A DNA stretch of 64,000 bases from Acetobacteraceae bacterium. GTDB taxonomy: Bacteria > Pseudomonadota > Alphaproteobacteria > Acetobacterales > Acetobacteraceae. The notes beneath the pieces were generated by a model. That model searched no databases, was not told the DNA's origin, and was given only the letters and a program-made list of their open reading frames with translations. The stretch is from the NCBI GenBank assembly GCA_031291725.1, contig JARLIM010000017.1, forward strand, positions 1 to 64,000, written 5' to 3'. Below are positions 1 through 8,632 of this stretch, piece after piece (the first letter of the stretch is position 1; the number at the start of each line of letters is the position of its first letter). The position numbers were made by a program, and so were the translations under genes.

Positions 1-1
1 C

Positions 2-115
2 ACCAAGCGGCTCAACTGCTCGAACTGCATCGCCTGCATCCGTGCACGCGACCACCACTGGCTGACCATCAACTGCCCGAACAGCGACATCACTGTCGCC
101 GTTGCCTGCGGATAA
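2..115 (+). CDS. C-terminal fragment of an unidentified Cys-rich protein
   Basis: The window opens inside a reading frame that runs 37 codons to a TAA stop. The tail contains a CSNCIACI cysteine cluster, an RARDHHW stretch and a further two cysteines, a spacing that could bind metal. The other plus frames in this stretch look like random translation. I do not recognise the family, and the start lies outside the window, so both the frame and any function are uncertain. Confidence 0.35.
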   Translation, partial: TKRLNCSNCIACIRARDHHWLTINCPNSDITVAVACG

Positions 116-402
116 ATCGCCGGAAAGAATATTTCAGGCACGGCCGAGCGCGGCGGACTCTCAAAAAACACTCAGCCATCTCCCTCGGGATGTTCTGAGC
201 CGCAGTGAGATACGCTCAGCAACCGCCATTCCCTGAACAGCCTACGTGGCGCAGGCGCGTAGCTCAAGCAAGGGGCTGATGGCATGCTTGACCCGATACG
301 CAACGCGATGCGCGCCAATGGCCTTAACGTCATCCCGGTTTGTCGATCACCGTCATCCTGGGCTATTGTCGTGCGGCAACAGATCAGACACCTCGGCACT
401 CA

Positions 403-1653
403 ATGAACCGCAAAGAACGTCGTGCGAACGGCACCGCTCAGCCCATCGGGTCGCAATCGCCAGACAGAAACGCCAGCTTGTTTCAGGTCGGCTTTGATCA
501 TCACCGCAATGGCAGGCTGGCTGAGGCGCAGCGGGTCTACAGCCAGGCTCTGGCCATCGAGCCTGAGCATTCCGATGCCATGCATATGCTCGGCGTGATC
601 GCCCTGCAGGTGGGGCGTGCCGATGCCGCGGCTGATCTGATCGGGCGCGCGGCGGCCATCAGCCCAACCAATGCCATCGCGCAGTTCAACCTCGGCAATG
701 CCTTGGCCACGCTCGGCCGGTTCGACGCGGCGTTGGTGGCCTATGATGCTGCCATCCGTCTCAAGCGCGACTATGTCGAGGCGCTGAGCAACCGCGCGCA
801 TGTGCTGAACTGTCTGGGACGCCCGGCCGAGGCCGTGCAATCCTGTGACGCGGCGCTGCGCCGCGATGCGCGGCATATCGATGCCTATACCAATCGCGGC
901 AACGCCCTGCGCGATCTCGGCCGCCTGCCCGAGGCGGTGGCGGCATATCAGGTGGTGCTGCGTGCCCGTCCGGGCGATGCCGATGCCCACTACAATCTCG
1001 GCAACGCGCTGATGGAGGCCGGACGGTTTGCCGATGCCGCGGTGTCATTGACCGAGGCCGTGCGCTTGCAGCCCGATTTTGCCGACGCGCACAATAATCG
1101 CGGGGTCGTGCTGCGAGAGTTGGGGCGCTTCATGGAGGCGCTGATGGCGTCGGAGAAGGCGATCGCATTGCGGCCTGAATTCACCGAGGCGCATTTCCGG
1201 CGCGGGATTGTGCTTGGTGATCTCGGTCGCACACAGGACGCGCTGGCCGCGTTCGACACCGCCATTGCCCTCAACCCGCGTTTTGCGGAAGCGCATTCCA
1301 ACCGTGGCAATACGCTGCGCGATCTGCAGCGTGACGATGAGGCATTTGAGAGCTACTCCACCGCCATCTCGCTCAACCCGGACTTTGCCGTGGCGCGTTC
1401 CAACCTGGGGAGTGTGTTGCGTGATCTCGGTCGTTATGAAGAAGCCCTCGCGCAATTCGATCAAGCCATCGCCATCATGCCGCTTTTCGACATCGCGCAT
1501 TACAATCGGGGGGTGGTGCTGTCCGATCTCGCGCGTGATGCGGAAGCGATTGAGAGCTTTGACAGAACGCTCGCCTTGAAGCCGGATTACCCACAGGCGC
1601 AGTCTCGGCGAGACGCATTGTTGACGGCATGTGAGCGTGCGGCAGAGGCATAG
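403..1653 (+). CDS. TPR repeat protein
   Basis: A 416-residue protein built almost entirely of tetratricopeptide repeats, about 11 in tandem, each with the W/N-LG-A-Y-A-P pattern (for example NRGNALRDLGRLPEAVAAY). TPR arrays form helical scaffolds for protein-protein contact. I chose the ATG at 403 (MNRKERRANG) because that basic start is common in related alphaproteobacterial TPR proteins; an upstream ATG at 340 would add 21 unconvincing residues. Many relatives continue into an OGT-like glycosyltransferase domain, but this one stops right after the last repeat. There is no signal peptide, so it is probably cytoplasmic. The 290 bases upstream hold no feature I can support. Confidence 0.85.
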   Translation: MNRKERRANGTAQPIGSQSPDRNASLFQVGFDHHRNGRLAEAQRVYSQALAIEPEHSDAMHMLGVIALQVGRADAAADLIGRAAAISPTNAIAQFNLGNALATLGRFDAALVAYDAAIRLKRDYVEALSNRAHVLNCLGRPAEAVQSCDAALRRDARHIDAYTNRGNALRDLGRLPEAVAAYQVVLRARPGDADAHYNLGNALMEAGRFADAAVSLTEAVRLQPDFADAHNNRGVVLRELGRFMEALMASEKAIALRPEFTEAHFRRGIVLGDLGRTQDALAAFDTAIALNPRFAEAHSNRGNTLRDLQRDDEAFESYSTAISLNPDFAVARSNLGSVLRDLGRYEEALAQFDQAIAIMPLFDIAHYNRGVVLSDLARDAEAIESFDRTLALKPDYPQAQSRRDALLTACERAAEA

Positions 1654-1760
1654 AAGGTCAGGCGATGTTCAATTCGGCCGTTGTCCGTACTTGGCCATTA
1701 TCCGGTCGGTAGAGTTCGACTGCGCAAACGGCCTATGACTGGCTCGGCTTCGGGCAAGCG

Positions 1761-2453
1761 ATGGAGGCAGCATTGCGTAAGGAATTTCACAATATTCATC
1801 GCACAGGATGGCTGCGCGCTGCTGTGCTGGGTGCCAATGACGGCTTAATTTCAACCGCCAGCCTGGTACTCGGCGTGGCGTCCGCCCACGCATCGCGCGG
1901 CAGCATTCTGCTGGCCGGAACCGCTGGCCTGGCAGCGGGGGCAATGGCGATGGCGGCGGGCGAGTATGTGTCGGTCAGTTCCCAAGCCGATACTGAGAAA
2001 GCCGATCTTGAGATTGAGCTCAAAGGTTTTGAACTCGACAATGCCGCAGAGCATGACGAACTCGCCGAAATCTACGTCCAGCGTGGGTTGACCATCGAAT
2101 TGGCGCGCCAGGTTTCCGATCAATTGATGGAATTTGATGCCTTGGCCGCTCACGCGCGCGACGAATTGGGCATCAGCGAGGTTCTCAAGGCCCGCCCTAT
2201 TCAAGCCGCCTTTGCATCCGCATGCAGTTTCATTGTGGGGGCCGCAATGCCGCTGATGGTCGCGCTGCTCGCTCCAGATGACGGGCTGAGCATGCTGGTT
2301 GCCTCCTCTTGCTTGGCATTCCTGGCACTGCTCGGCGCATTGGCCGCCTATGCCGGCGGTGCCAGCCTTCTCAAAGGCGCGATGCGCATTTTGGTGTGGG
2401 GCGCGCTGGCGATGGCGGTGACAGCAAGCGTCGGTAGGCTGATCGGCGCTTAA
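1761..2453 (+). CDS. VIT/CCC1 family Fe(II)/Mn(II) transporter
   Basis: A 230-residue membrane protein of the VIT1/CCC1 family, which exports iron or manganese from the cytoplasm. The N-terminal half has the family hallmark GANDGLISTASLVLGVA in TM1 and MAMAAGEYVSVSSQ in TM2. An acidic cytoplasmic helical region follows (EKADLEIELKGFELD to about residue 130), where the family's metal-binding glutamates lie. Two or three C-terminal hydrophobic helices end in SVGRLIGA. The length matches the family. It is a single gene, closed by a hairpin terminator shared with convergent rho. Iron or manganese specificity cannot be decided from sequence. Confidence 0.9.
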   Translation: MEAALRKEFHNIHRTGWLRAAVLGANDGLISTASLVLGVASAHASRGSILLAGTAGLAAGAMAMAAGEYVSVSSQADTEKADLEIELKGFELDNAAEHDELAEIYVQRGLTIELARQVSDQLMEFDALAAHARDELGISEVLKARPIQAAFASACSFIVGAAMPLMVALLAPDDGLSMLVASSCLAFLALLGALAAYAGGASLLKGAMRILVWGALAMAVTASVGRLIGA

Positions 2454-2468
2454 CCCCAATCCTGAGAC

Positions 2469-2502
2469 AAAAAAGGGCCGCCCGAAGGCAGCCCCTTTTA
2501 TC
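2469..2502. terminator. Bidirectional intrinsic terminator between the VIT gene and rho
   Basis: An A-rich start and GGGC stem (AAAAAAGGGC) pairs with GCCCCTTTTA across a short loop. The A tract on one side and T tract on the other let the hairpin work for both convergent genes. Confidence 0.75.
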
Positions 2503-2506
2503 GTGA

Positions 2507-3781
2507 TCAGGTGTTCATCGCGTCAAAGAAATCGTTGTTGTTCTTGCTGTATTTCAGCTTGTCCAACAGGAAATCCATCGCATCCATCGGACCCATCGGG
2601 TTCAAAATACGGCGCAGCACCCACATCTTGGACAGCGTGCCCTTGTCCACCAGCAATTCTTCTTTGCGTGTGCCGGACTTGGTGATGTCCACCGCCGGGA
2701 AGGTGCGCTTATCGGCCAGCTTACGATCCAGAATCAGCTCGCTGTTGCCAGTGCCCTTGAACTCTTCAAAGATCACTTCATCCATGCGGCTGCCAGTGTC
2801 GATCAGCGCGGTTGCGATGATGGTCAGCGAACCGCCCTCTTCGATGTTGCGCGCCGCACCGAAGAAGCGCTTGGGCTTCTGCAGGGCGTTGGCGTCCACA
2901 CCACCGGTCAGCACCTTGCCCGACGATGGCACGACGGTGTTGTAGGCGCGGGCGAGGCGGGTGATCGAATCCAGCAAAATCACCACGTCGCGCTTGTGCT
3001 CAACGAGACGCTTGGCCTTCTCCAACACCATCTCCGTCACCTGCACGTGGCGGGTGGCCGGTTCGTCGAAGGTGGAGGCGACAACCTCGCCCTTCACCGT
3101 GCGCGCCATGTCCGTCACTTCCTCGGGCCGCTCATCGATGAGCAGCACGATCAGGAAGGCTTCCGGGTGGTTGGCGGAAATCGAGGTCGCGATGGATTGC
3201 AGCATCACCGTCTTACCGGTGCGCGGCGGTGCCACGATCAGGGCGCGCTGCCCTTTGCCGATCGGCGCCACAAGGTCGATCACGCGCGGAATATTGTCCC
3301 GCGTGGAGCCCTTCGGCGGCAGCTCCTTCATCTCGATTTCCATCTTCAACCGCTGATCGGGATACAGCGGCGTCAGATTGTCGAAATTGATGCGGTGCTT
3401 GACGGCTTCCGGCGCTTCGAAATTGATCGTGTTGACCTTGAGCATGGCGAAATAACGCTCGCCATCCTTGGGGGCCCGGATCTGACCTTCCACCGTGTCA
3501 CCCGTGCGCAGGCCGAAGCGGCGCACCTGGGTGGGGGAGATGTAGATGTCGTCCGGCCCGGCGAGATAGTTCGACTGCGGCGAACGCAGGAAGCCGAAGC
3601 CGTCGGGCAGAATTTCGAGCGTGCCTTCCCCGTAGATCGCCTGGTCGTTCTCCGCCAGCGTCTTGAGGATGGTGAACATCATGTCCTGCTTGCGCAGCGA
3701 CGAGGCGTTTTCGATGTTCAGCGATTCAGCGAATGCCAGCAGGTCTGGCGGGGTTTTGGCCTTGAGATCGGCGAGATGCAT
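2507..3781 (-). CDS. rho: Transcription termination factor Rho
   Basis: A 424-residue hexameric RNA-dependent ATPase that ends untranslated transcripts. The N-terminal helical domain (1-45) is followed by the cold-shock-like RNA-binding domain (about 50-125, with [12 protein letters not shown]). Then comes the RecA-type ATPase: Walker A APPRTGKT at about 184-191, [11 protein letters not shown], and Walker [17 protein letters not shown]. The length is typical for alphaproteobacteria. It lies downstream of the haem cassette on the same strand, separated by a 360-bp gap. In many alphaproteobacteria mnmE lies directly beside rho; here mnmE is 39 kb away. Confidence 0.98.
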   Translation of the reverse strand: MHLADLKAKTPPDLLAFAESLNIENASSLRKQDMMFTILKTLAENDQAIYGEGTLEILPDGFGFLRSPQSNYLAGPDDIYISPTQVRRFGLRTGDTVEGQIRAPKDGERYFAMLKVNTINFEAPEAVKHRINFDNLTPLYPDQRLKMEIEMKELPPKGSTRDNIPRVIDLVAPIGKGQRALIVAPPRTGKTVMLQSIATSISANHPEAFLIVLLIDERPEEVTDMARTVKGEVVASTFDEPATRHVQVTEMVLEKAKRLVEHKRDVVILLDSITRLARAYNTVVPSSGKVLTGGVDANALQKPKRFFGAARNIEEGGSLTIIATALIDTGSRMDEVIFEEFKGTGNSELILDRKLADKRTFPAVDITKSGTRKEELLVDKGTLSKMWVLRRILNPMGPMDAMDFLLDKLKYSKNNNDFFDAMNT

Positions 3782-4006
3782 GGGTACGCCTGAATAGGGC
3801 TTTGCAGCCGGGGAGAATATGGACCTCGGGCGGTGCGTTCATCGCTCGGCCCGGTTTCAGCGCGCATATTGAGGCACTGAACAGTCCGGTGGAGGAGGGA
3901 GACATGGCCCTCTTCTAGGCCACATCTCTCCGAGCCATACGCGGGGCGGATTGCGGCGTCAAGGCAGGATTTTTGAGCGGTATTGCAAGCCATCATTGGC
4001 GGGTTT

Positions 4007-4049
4007 GGCTGCATCGCGATGGATGGCTGCGCGACGCACGCCATGACGG
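4007..4049 (-). repeat. Dispersed intergenic repeat, reverse copy
   Basis: Reads GGCTGCATCGCGATGGATGG and then ends in CCATGACGG. It is a reverse-complement copy, with a few mismatches, of the elements at 15831 and 19652. Confidence 0.7.
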
Positions 4050-4084
4050 ATGGGTGATGTGGGGCGATGGGTCGCTGTATTTTT

Positions 4085-4109
4085 CGTCATTGCGAGGCGC
4101 CATGACGAG
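4085..4109. repeat. Small CGTCAT palindrome of the same repeat family
   Basis: CGTCATTGCGAGGCGCCATGACG is an inverted repeat with CGTCAT/ATGACG ends, the same ends as the larger dispersed repeats. Confidence 0.5.
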
Positions 4110-4141
4110 AGGATGTTGGCTTAACTCCGTCTGATCATGCC

Positions 4142-4594
4142 CTAAAACGGCTGCACAATCACCATAAACACAATAATCATCATCAACACTGTCGGCACTT
4201 CATTGGCGATGCGATAAAAACGCTGCGATTTCACATTGCGATCTTCCAAAAACACCTTGCGCCATTTGCCGCAGGCCATGTGAAAGCCGGTCATCAGCAC
4301 CACGCAGGTTAGTTTCACGTGCCACCATTTATCGTGCCAATCGATGGCACCGGGAGTGAGCACCATCAGAATGCCGAACAGCCAGCTGCTGTGCATGGCC
4401 GGGTTCATGATCTGCTTCAGCAGGCGGCGTTCCATCACCTTGAACCGCTCGCTGTCCAAAGACCCACGCACCGTGTCGCAATGATAGATGTAAAGCCGTG
4501 GCAGATAGAACAGCCCGGCCATCCATGCCATCACCGACATCACGTGCAGTGCCTTGAAATACAACAGATACGGCGCAAAAGCTGAAATCGTCAT
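4142..4594 (-). CDS. hemJ: Protoporphyrinogen IX oxidase HemJ
   Basis: A 150-residue integral membrane protein of the HemJ/UPF0093 family. It oxidises protoporphyrinogen IX to protoporphyrin IX in the penultimate haem step in bacteria lacking HemY/HemG. It has four hydrophobic segments, the conserved KALHVMSVMAWMAGLFYLPR with its essential histidine in TM1, and a second conserved region with WWHVKL and a later GFHMACGKWR. The ATG at 4594 overlaps the stop of the HAD gene (ATGA) and has a GGGGAG ribosome-binding site. Clustering with hemH and hemE agrees with the call. Confidence 0.93.
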   Translation of the reverse strand: MTISAFAPYLLYFKALHVMSVMAWMAGLFYLPRLYIYHCDTVRGSLDSERFKVMERRLLKQIMNPAMHSSWLFGILMVLTPGAIDWHDKWWHVKLTCVVLMTGFHMACGKWRKVFLEDRNVKSQRFYRIANEVPTVLMMIIVFMVIVQPF

Positions 4595-5289
4595 ACGCTC
4601 CCCCGAGCAGTCAGCGCCAGCAGACGCGGTAAATCTTGCATTGCTTTGAAGGGCACCGCACCAAGCGCCCGAAACGTGTCGTCCCCACCATGCGGTGCAT
4701 AAGCGAGGCAATCCATCCCAGCCGCGCGGGCGGCGCGCATGCCGGTGGTGCTGTCTTCAATCACCACACATTCGCCGGGCTGCACGCCTTCGGCGGCGGC
4801 GGCGGCAAGGAAGATGTCGGGGGCGGGCTTGCCGCGTGTGACGTCCTCGAACGAATGCTGACGGCCCGCAACACGGTCCAGAATGCCAATCCGGGCAAAC
4901 TTCACCGCCATCTCCTCATGCGAGGAATTCGACGCCACCCGCCACGGCAGACCAAGCGCCGTCACGCCGTCCAGTGCGGCGACAGCACCAGGAATTGCCT
5001 CTGCTTCCCGTGAAAGGGAATGCTCAAAGGCAACACGCAACGTGTCGGCGAAATCATCCGGAATCCTGCGGCCGATCTTGGCCTCGATCATCGGAATCAT
5101 CCCCGGCAGCGTCATGCCCAGGAACAGCCGCTCGGCCTCCTGCTCGGTCATCTGCCAGCCAATGGCGGTCAATTCGCGGGCAATGATGCGGTTGGCGATG
5201 CCTTCGCTGTCGACCAGCACGCCATCGCAATCGAAAATCACCAGCTTGAGCGGCATCCGGCGGCCAGACAGAAAGGCTTCGGGTGTCAT
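4591..5289 (-). CDS. HAD-superfamily phosphatase/phosphoglucomutase-like hydrolase
   Basis: A 232-residue HAD hydrolase of subfamily I. Motif I is FDCDGVLVDSEG near residue 18 (nucleophile and acid Asp). Motif II is VASNSS, motif III the lysine in GKPAPDIF, and motif IV VIEDSTTGMRAARAAGM. The helical cap between motifs I and II resembles beta-phosphoglucomutase and phosphoglycolate phosphatase, so the substrate is probably a small sugar or glycolate phosphate. I start at ATG 5289, whose ATGA overlaps the hemH stop; the hemJ start overlaps its own stop, so it is translated within the haem cassette. No specific haem role is known to me. Confidence 0.85.
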   Translation of the reverse strand: MTPEAFLSGRRMPLKLVIFDCDGVLVDSEGIANRIIARELTAIGWQMTEQEAERLFLGMTLPGMIPMIEAKIGRRIPDDFADTLRVAFEHSLSREAEAIPGAVAALDGVTALGLPWRVASNSSHEEMAVKFARIGILDRVAGRQHSFEDVTRGKPAPDIFLAAAAAEGVQPGECVVIEDSTTGMRAARAAGMDCLAYAPHGGDDTFRALGAVPFKAMQDLPRLLALTARGSV

Positions 5290-6374
5290 ACGACCTCGGC
5301 CGGCGCAGGGGCCGCAACGCCAGCCCGGCCATGGGCGCAATCGCCGTGCGCCTTGAAACAGGTTCGCCCGCCGGCGAAGCTGCACAGCCCAACATCCCGC
5401 GCCAGCGTGCGGCGAACCAAAGCCGCCAGAGCAGCGATAAAACCCGGATCCGAGTTCTGCGCAGGCACCCGGTAATAGCCCGGCACCCCCGCCTTCACCG
5501 CCAGATCGCGATATTCCACATCCAACTCCACCAGCGTTTCCGAATGCTCGGAGACGAAGGCAATCGGCACCACCAGCAAGGCGGTCTTGTCATGCGCCGC
5601 GCGCTCGATTTCTTCCTCGGTGGAGGGTCCGATCCATTTTTGCGGCGTGGCGCGGGATTGATAGCAAATCACCGAATCCAGGTCCGGCATGTTCAACGAC
5701 CGCAGCACGGCGCCCACCGTGCGCTCGATCTGATGTTGATACGGATCGCCCGCCTTGACGATGTTTTCCGGCAATCCATGCGCGGAGAACAGCACACGCA
5801 GCGCAATCGCCGGATCGAGAGCCGCCCGTGCCTCGTCATAGGCCCGCCGCACCGTCACCGCCTCCGCCGCGGCAAAGCCCGGATCCGAGTGGTAGCAGCA
5901 CAATGACCGCGTCGGCTTGATCAGCCCCACCTTCACCGCCGCCTCACGCCATGCCGTGAAGGAACTGCCGGTGGTGGTGGTGGAATATTGCGGATACAGC
6001 GGCAGCAGCAGCACCTCATCCGGGTTCCATGCCTTCACCTCCGCCGCCGCCTGGTCGCTGAACGGGTGCCAATAGCGCATCGCGATGAAACAACGCGCCT
6101 CAAACTCCGGCAAAGCGGCTTCAAGGGCGTGGCCCTGTTCCACCGTCAACTCCAGCAGCGGCGATTTGCCCCCAAGAATGGCGTAATTCTCCGTCGCCGG
6201 CCCTTTACGGGCGCGGGCGATGATGCGGGCCAGCAAGGGGCGCACGAAAAACGGCACGCGCAAAATCGCCGGGTCGCGGAACAGATTGAGCAGGAACGGA
6301 TAAATCGATTCCGGCTTGTCTGGTCCGCCCAGGTTCATCAATACGATGGCGATTTTGCGTTTGCTGTCGGTCAT
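5286..6374 (-). CDS. hemH: Ferrochelatase HemH
   Basis: Inserts Fe(II) into protoporphyrin IX, the last step of protohaem synthesis. The protein has the N-terminal VLMNLGGPD signature, catalytic histidine in FSAHGLPE, the glutamate motif FVSEHSETLVELD, and LPLYPQYSTTTTG. I start at ATG 6374 (MTDSKRKIAIVLMNLGG, 362 residues) because it has a GAGAG ribosome-binding site and fits the family start; ATG 6416 would add 14 residues. The C-terminal tail carries three cysteines (CSFAGGRTCFKAHGDC), which could ligate a [2Fe-2S] cluster as in some bacterial and animal ferrochelatases. hemE lies just upstream on the same strand. Confidence 0.96.
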   Translation of the reverse strand: MTDSKRKIAIVLMNLGGPDKPESIYPFLLNLFRDPAILRVPFFVRPLLARIIARARKGPATENYAILGGKSPLLELTVEQGHALEAALPEFEARCFIAMRYWHPFSDQAAAEVKAWNPDEVLLLPLYPQYSTTTTGSSFTAWREAAVKVGLIKPTRSLCCYHSDPGFAAAEAVTVRRAYDEARAALDPAIALRVLFSAHGLPENIVKAGDPYQHQIERTVGAVLRSLNMPDLDSVICYQSRATPQKWIGPSTEEEIERAAHDKTALLVVPIAFVSEHSETLVELDVEYRDLAVKAGVPGYYRVPAQNSDPGFIAALAALVRRTLARDVGLCSFAGGRTCFKAHGDCAHGRAGVAAPAPAEVV

Positions 6375-6421
6375 GCTCTCAGAAGTGGCGGTTTGTGGTG
6401 GGGCGTCAAGGCGCATAACGG

Positions 6422-7468
6422 TTAAGCATTTTTGATCTGCTCAACCAATGCCTTCACATGATCCGGATTGGTCTGCGGCAAAATGCCATGGCCGAGGTTG
6501 AAGATATGCGGACGGCCCTTCAGAGCGTTCAGGATGCTGGCCGCCTCCGCCTCCAGGGCTGCCCCACCGGCGACCACGGCAAGCGGGTCCAGATTGCCCT
6601 GCAACGCGATATGGGCCGGGATCATCGAGGCCGCAATCGACGGCTCCGCGGATGTATCGATCGCCACGCCCTGCACGCTGGTTTTCTCGGCATATTCGCC
6701 CAGCATCAAGCCTGCCAGACGCGGGAAGCCGATGATCGGCGTTTTCGGGAAGCGTTCGCGCAGCTTCGCCACAATGCGCGCGGTGGCGCCGATGACGTGT
6801 TTTCGGAACAAATTCGGCGACAGAATGCCCGACCAGCTATCGAACAGCATCAACGCCTCAGCGCCGGAAAGCACTTGGGCGGAAAGATAAGTGATTGTTC
6901 CTGCGATGATTTTTTCCATCAGCAGCTCGAACAATTCCGGCTCGCCATGCGCCATCGCGCGGACATGGGCGAATTCCTTCGAGCCACCGCCTTCGATCAT
7001 GTAGCAGGCCACGGTGAACGGGCTGCCGGCGAAACCGATCAGCGTTGCCTGGCCTTCGCCTTCCTCCTCACGCTTGTTCAGCGCGGCGCGCACTTGGCGC
7101 ACCGTCTCCAACACCGGCGCGATGGCGGCACGGACACCTGCCACATCGAGCGCTTCGATCTGTTCGCGAGTCCGGATCGGCGGCAGAATCGGGCCTTCGC
7201 CTTCGGCAAAGGTCAGATCCTGACCCAGCGCCCAGGGCAGCACCAGAATGTCGCTGAACAGAATCGCCGCATCCATCCCGAAACGCCGCACTGGCTGCAT
7301 CGTCACTTCACAGGCGAGTTCCGGCGTTGTGCACAGATCCATGAAGCCCTTGGTCTGGGCGCGCACCGCCCGATATTCCGGCAAAAACCGCCCAGCCTGC
7401 CGCATCAGCCACACTGGCGGCGGCCAAACCGCCTCGCCGTTCAGCACGCGCAAAATCTTTTTTGTCAT
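6422..7468 (-). CDS. hemE: Uroporphyrinogen decarboxylase HemE
   Basis: Decarboxylates the four acetate groups of uroporphyrinogen III to give coproporphyrinogen III in the cytoplasm. At 348 residues it is full length. It has the N-terminal signature PVWLMRQAGRFLPEYR with substrate-binding arginines, FSDILVLPWALGQDL with the catalytic aspartate, and GFAGSPFTVACYMIEGG. It is the first gene of the leftward haem cassette. Its start faces the probable origin of replication, the same placement as in Caulobacter, where oriC adjoins hemE. Confidence 0.97.
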   Translation of the reverse strand: MTKKILRVLNGEAVWPPPVWLMRQAGRFLPEYRAVRAQTKGFMDLCTTPELACEVTMQPVRRFGMDAAILFSDILVLPWALGQDLTFAEGEGPILPPIRTREQIEALDVAGVRAAIAPVLETVRQVRAALNKREEEGEGQATLIGFAGSPFTVACYMIEGGGSKEFAHVRAMAHGEPELFELLMEKIIAGTITYLSAQVLSGAEALMLFDSWSGILSPNLFRKHVIGATARIVAKLRERFPKTPIIGFPRLAGLMLGEYAEKTSVQGVAIDTSAEPSIAASMIPAHIALQGNLDPLAVVAGGAALEAEAASILNALKGRPHIFNLGHGILPQTNPDHVKALVEQIKNA

Positions 7469-7544
7469 CGCTCGTCTCGTTCGTCAGTCCGCCTACTATC
7501 CTAGATAAAAGAAAAAGAGTCTTGAGGGAGTCTAGGAGGAACCC

Positions 7545-7553
7545 TGTGGATAA
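7545..7553 (-). promoter_or_regulatory. DnaA box, perfect consensus
   Basis: TGTGGATAA on the plus strand reads TTATCCACA on the minus strand. It is the strongest DnaA box in the origin region. Confidence 0.8.
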
Positions 7554-7588
7554 CGGGGTACACAGATGCCTCAAATCTGCCCCCGTGG

Positions 7589-7597
7589 TTGTCCACA
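7589..7597 (+). promoter_or_regulatory. DnaA box, one mismatch
   Basis: TTGTCCACA, directly beside the AT-rich tract that begins at 7601. This position is typical of a box that helps open the origin. Confidence 0.65.
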
Positions 7598-7703
7598 GTC
7601 TGATAAAATTATAAAATATTGATTTTAAATGATTTTTTTATGTAATCCAGATCTTGGATTGTTCGCACCGGATTCTGTCCCAGGCTGAGAACAGGGTACG
7701 ATT

Positions 7704-7712
7704 TCATCCACA
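7704..7712 (+). promoter_or_regulatory. DnaA box, one mismatch
   Basis: TCATCCACA on the right side of the AT-rich tract. Confidence 0.6.
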
Positions 7713-7752
7713 GTACCCCCAGCCAGTGTGAGAAAGGGGCTGTTTGTCCCGC

Positions 7753-7770
7753 TTATCCACGTTATCCTCA
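7753..7770 (+). promoter_or_regulatory. Tandem pair of DnaA-like boxes
   Basis: TTATCCACG followed directly by TTATCCTCA, each one mismatch from consensus. They end four bases before the ppsR start codon, so DnaA binding here could also affect ppsR expression. Confidence 0.6.
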
Positions 7771-7774
7771 GGCC

Positions 7775-8632
7775 ATGGCGAACCGCATCAACCTGCATCT
7801 GGTCTCCGAAGCGACGGGCGAAACGCTCAATTCGATCACACGCGCCACCGCGTCGCAGTTCGAACATGCTTCGATCGTCTATCATCGCTGGAGCCTCATC
7901 CGGACGCGCTTCCAGCTCCATCGCGTGCTGGAGGGCATCGAGAGCGAGCCGGGGCCGGTGCTGTCCACCTTGGTGGACAAGGCCCTGCGCGGCGAGTTGC
8001 AGACCGCCTGCGAGAAATCCGGCATTCCGGTGGTCAATGTGCTCGATCCGGTGATCGGCATGTTGCAGGAGGCGCTCGGCGAGAAGGCAACCGCGCGGCC
8101 GGGGCGGCAATATGTGCTCGACGCCGATTATTTCCGCCGCATCGACGCCATGCATTACGTGCTCGCCCATGATGACGGTCAGGCGCAGGCCGGCATTGCC
8201 GAGGCCGATGTGGTGCTGGTGGGTGTCTCGCGCAGTTCGAAAACGCCAACCTCATTCTATATGGCCAATCGCGGCATCAAGGCGGCCAACATCCCGCTGG
8301 TGCCCGGCACCATCGACCCGCCGGGGCTGGAGAACCCAACCTGCCCTGTCGTGGGGCTGACGCTCGATCCCGAGGCGCTGATCGAAATTCGTCGCCACCG
8401 CCTGAAACTGCTCGGCGCCGCACCGGGGCAGCGCAAGGATACCGGCGATTATATCGACACCGATTCCGTGCAATCCGAATTGCTTTGGGCCAAGCGGCTC
8501 TGTGCGCAGCGCGGTTGGCCGGTTATCGATGTCACCCGGCGTTCGATTGAGGAGACGGCGGCGGCGGTGATCACCCATATGCAGGCCTGGCACGAACGGC
8601 GGCGCAAGGCGGCGGAAGCGTCAAACGTATGA
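7775..8632 (+). CDS. ppsR: Pyruvate,phosphate dikinase / PEP synthase regulatory protein (DUF299)
   Basis: A 285-residue bifunctional serine/threonine kinase and Pi-dependent pyrophosphorylase. The family phosphorylates (ADP-dependent) and dephosphorylates a threonine of PPDK or PEP synthase. It opens with the family start [22 protein letters not shown] and has the P-loop [18 protein letters not shown] at about 150-167. The length is typical. This family is the RP001-type gene that flanks oriC in other alphaproteobacteria. Its stop overlaps the maf start (ATGA). No PPDK or PEP synthase gene is in this window. Confidence 0.92.
   Translation: MANRINLHLVSEATGETLNSITRATASQFEHASIVYHRWSLIRTRFQLHRVLEGIESEPGPVLSTLVDKALRGELQTACEKSGIPVVNVLDPVIGMLQEALGEKATARPGRQYVLDADYFRRIDAMHYVLAHDDGQAQAGIAEADVVLVGVSRSSKTPTSFYMANRGIKAANIPLVPGTIDPPGLENPTCPVVGLTLDPEALIEIRRHRLKLLGAAPGQRKDTGDYIDTDSVQSELLWAKRLCAQRGWPVIDVTRRSIEETAAAVITHMQAWHERRRKAAEASNV

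Larger units (their letters stand above)
3782..4141. other. Gene-free stretch upstream of rho with dispersed repeats
   Basis: No convincing gene on either strand. It must contain the rho promoter, which I cannot place. It holds one reverse copy of the dispersed intergenic repeat and a second small palindrome of the same family, listed separately. Confidence 0.5.
7469..7774. other. oriC: Probable chromosomal origin of replication (oriC)
   Basis: A 306-bp gene-free gap between divergent hemE and ppsR. It holds a perfect DnaA box on the minus strand at 7545 (TTATCCACA) and one-mismatch boxes at 7589 (TTGTCCACA), 7704 (TCATCCACA), 7753 (TTATCCACG) and 7762 (TTATCCTCA), the last two in tandem. 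An AT-rich tract at 7601-7645 (ATAAAATTATAAAATATTGA and on) is the best candidate for the unwinding element. An imperfect palindrome ATCCA-GATCT-TGGAT lies at 7645-7659, and GANTC sites occur at 7517, 7528 and 7671. The hemE/RP001-type neighbourhood is the known oriC location in Caulobacter and relatives. dnaA is not in the window. Confidence 0.85.

Noticed and set aside
3903-3917. Strong GGAGGAGGGAG followed by ATG and four codons on the plus strand
   Set aside because: Opposite to rho, leads nowhere, and a purine-rich run before ATG is expected by chance here.
7775-8300. Plus-strand overlapping frames inside ppsR
   Set aside because: Arg/Pro-rich alternative frames typical of high GC, and ppsR has full family motifs.
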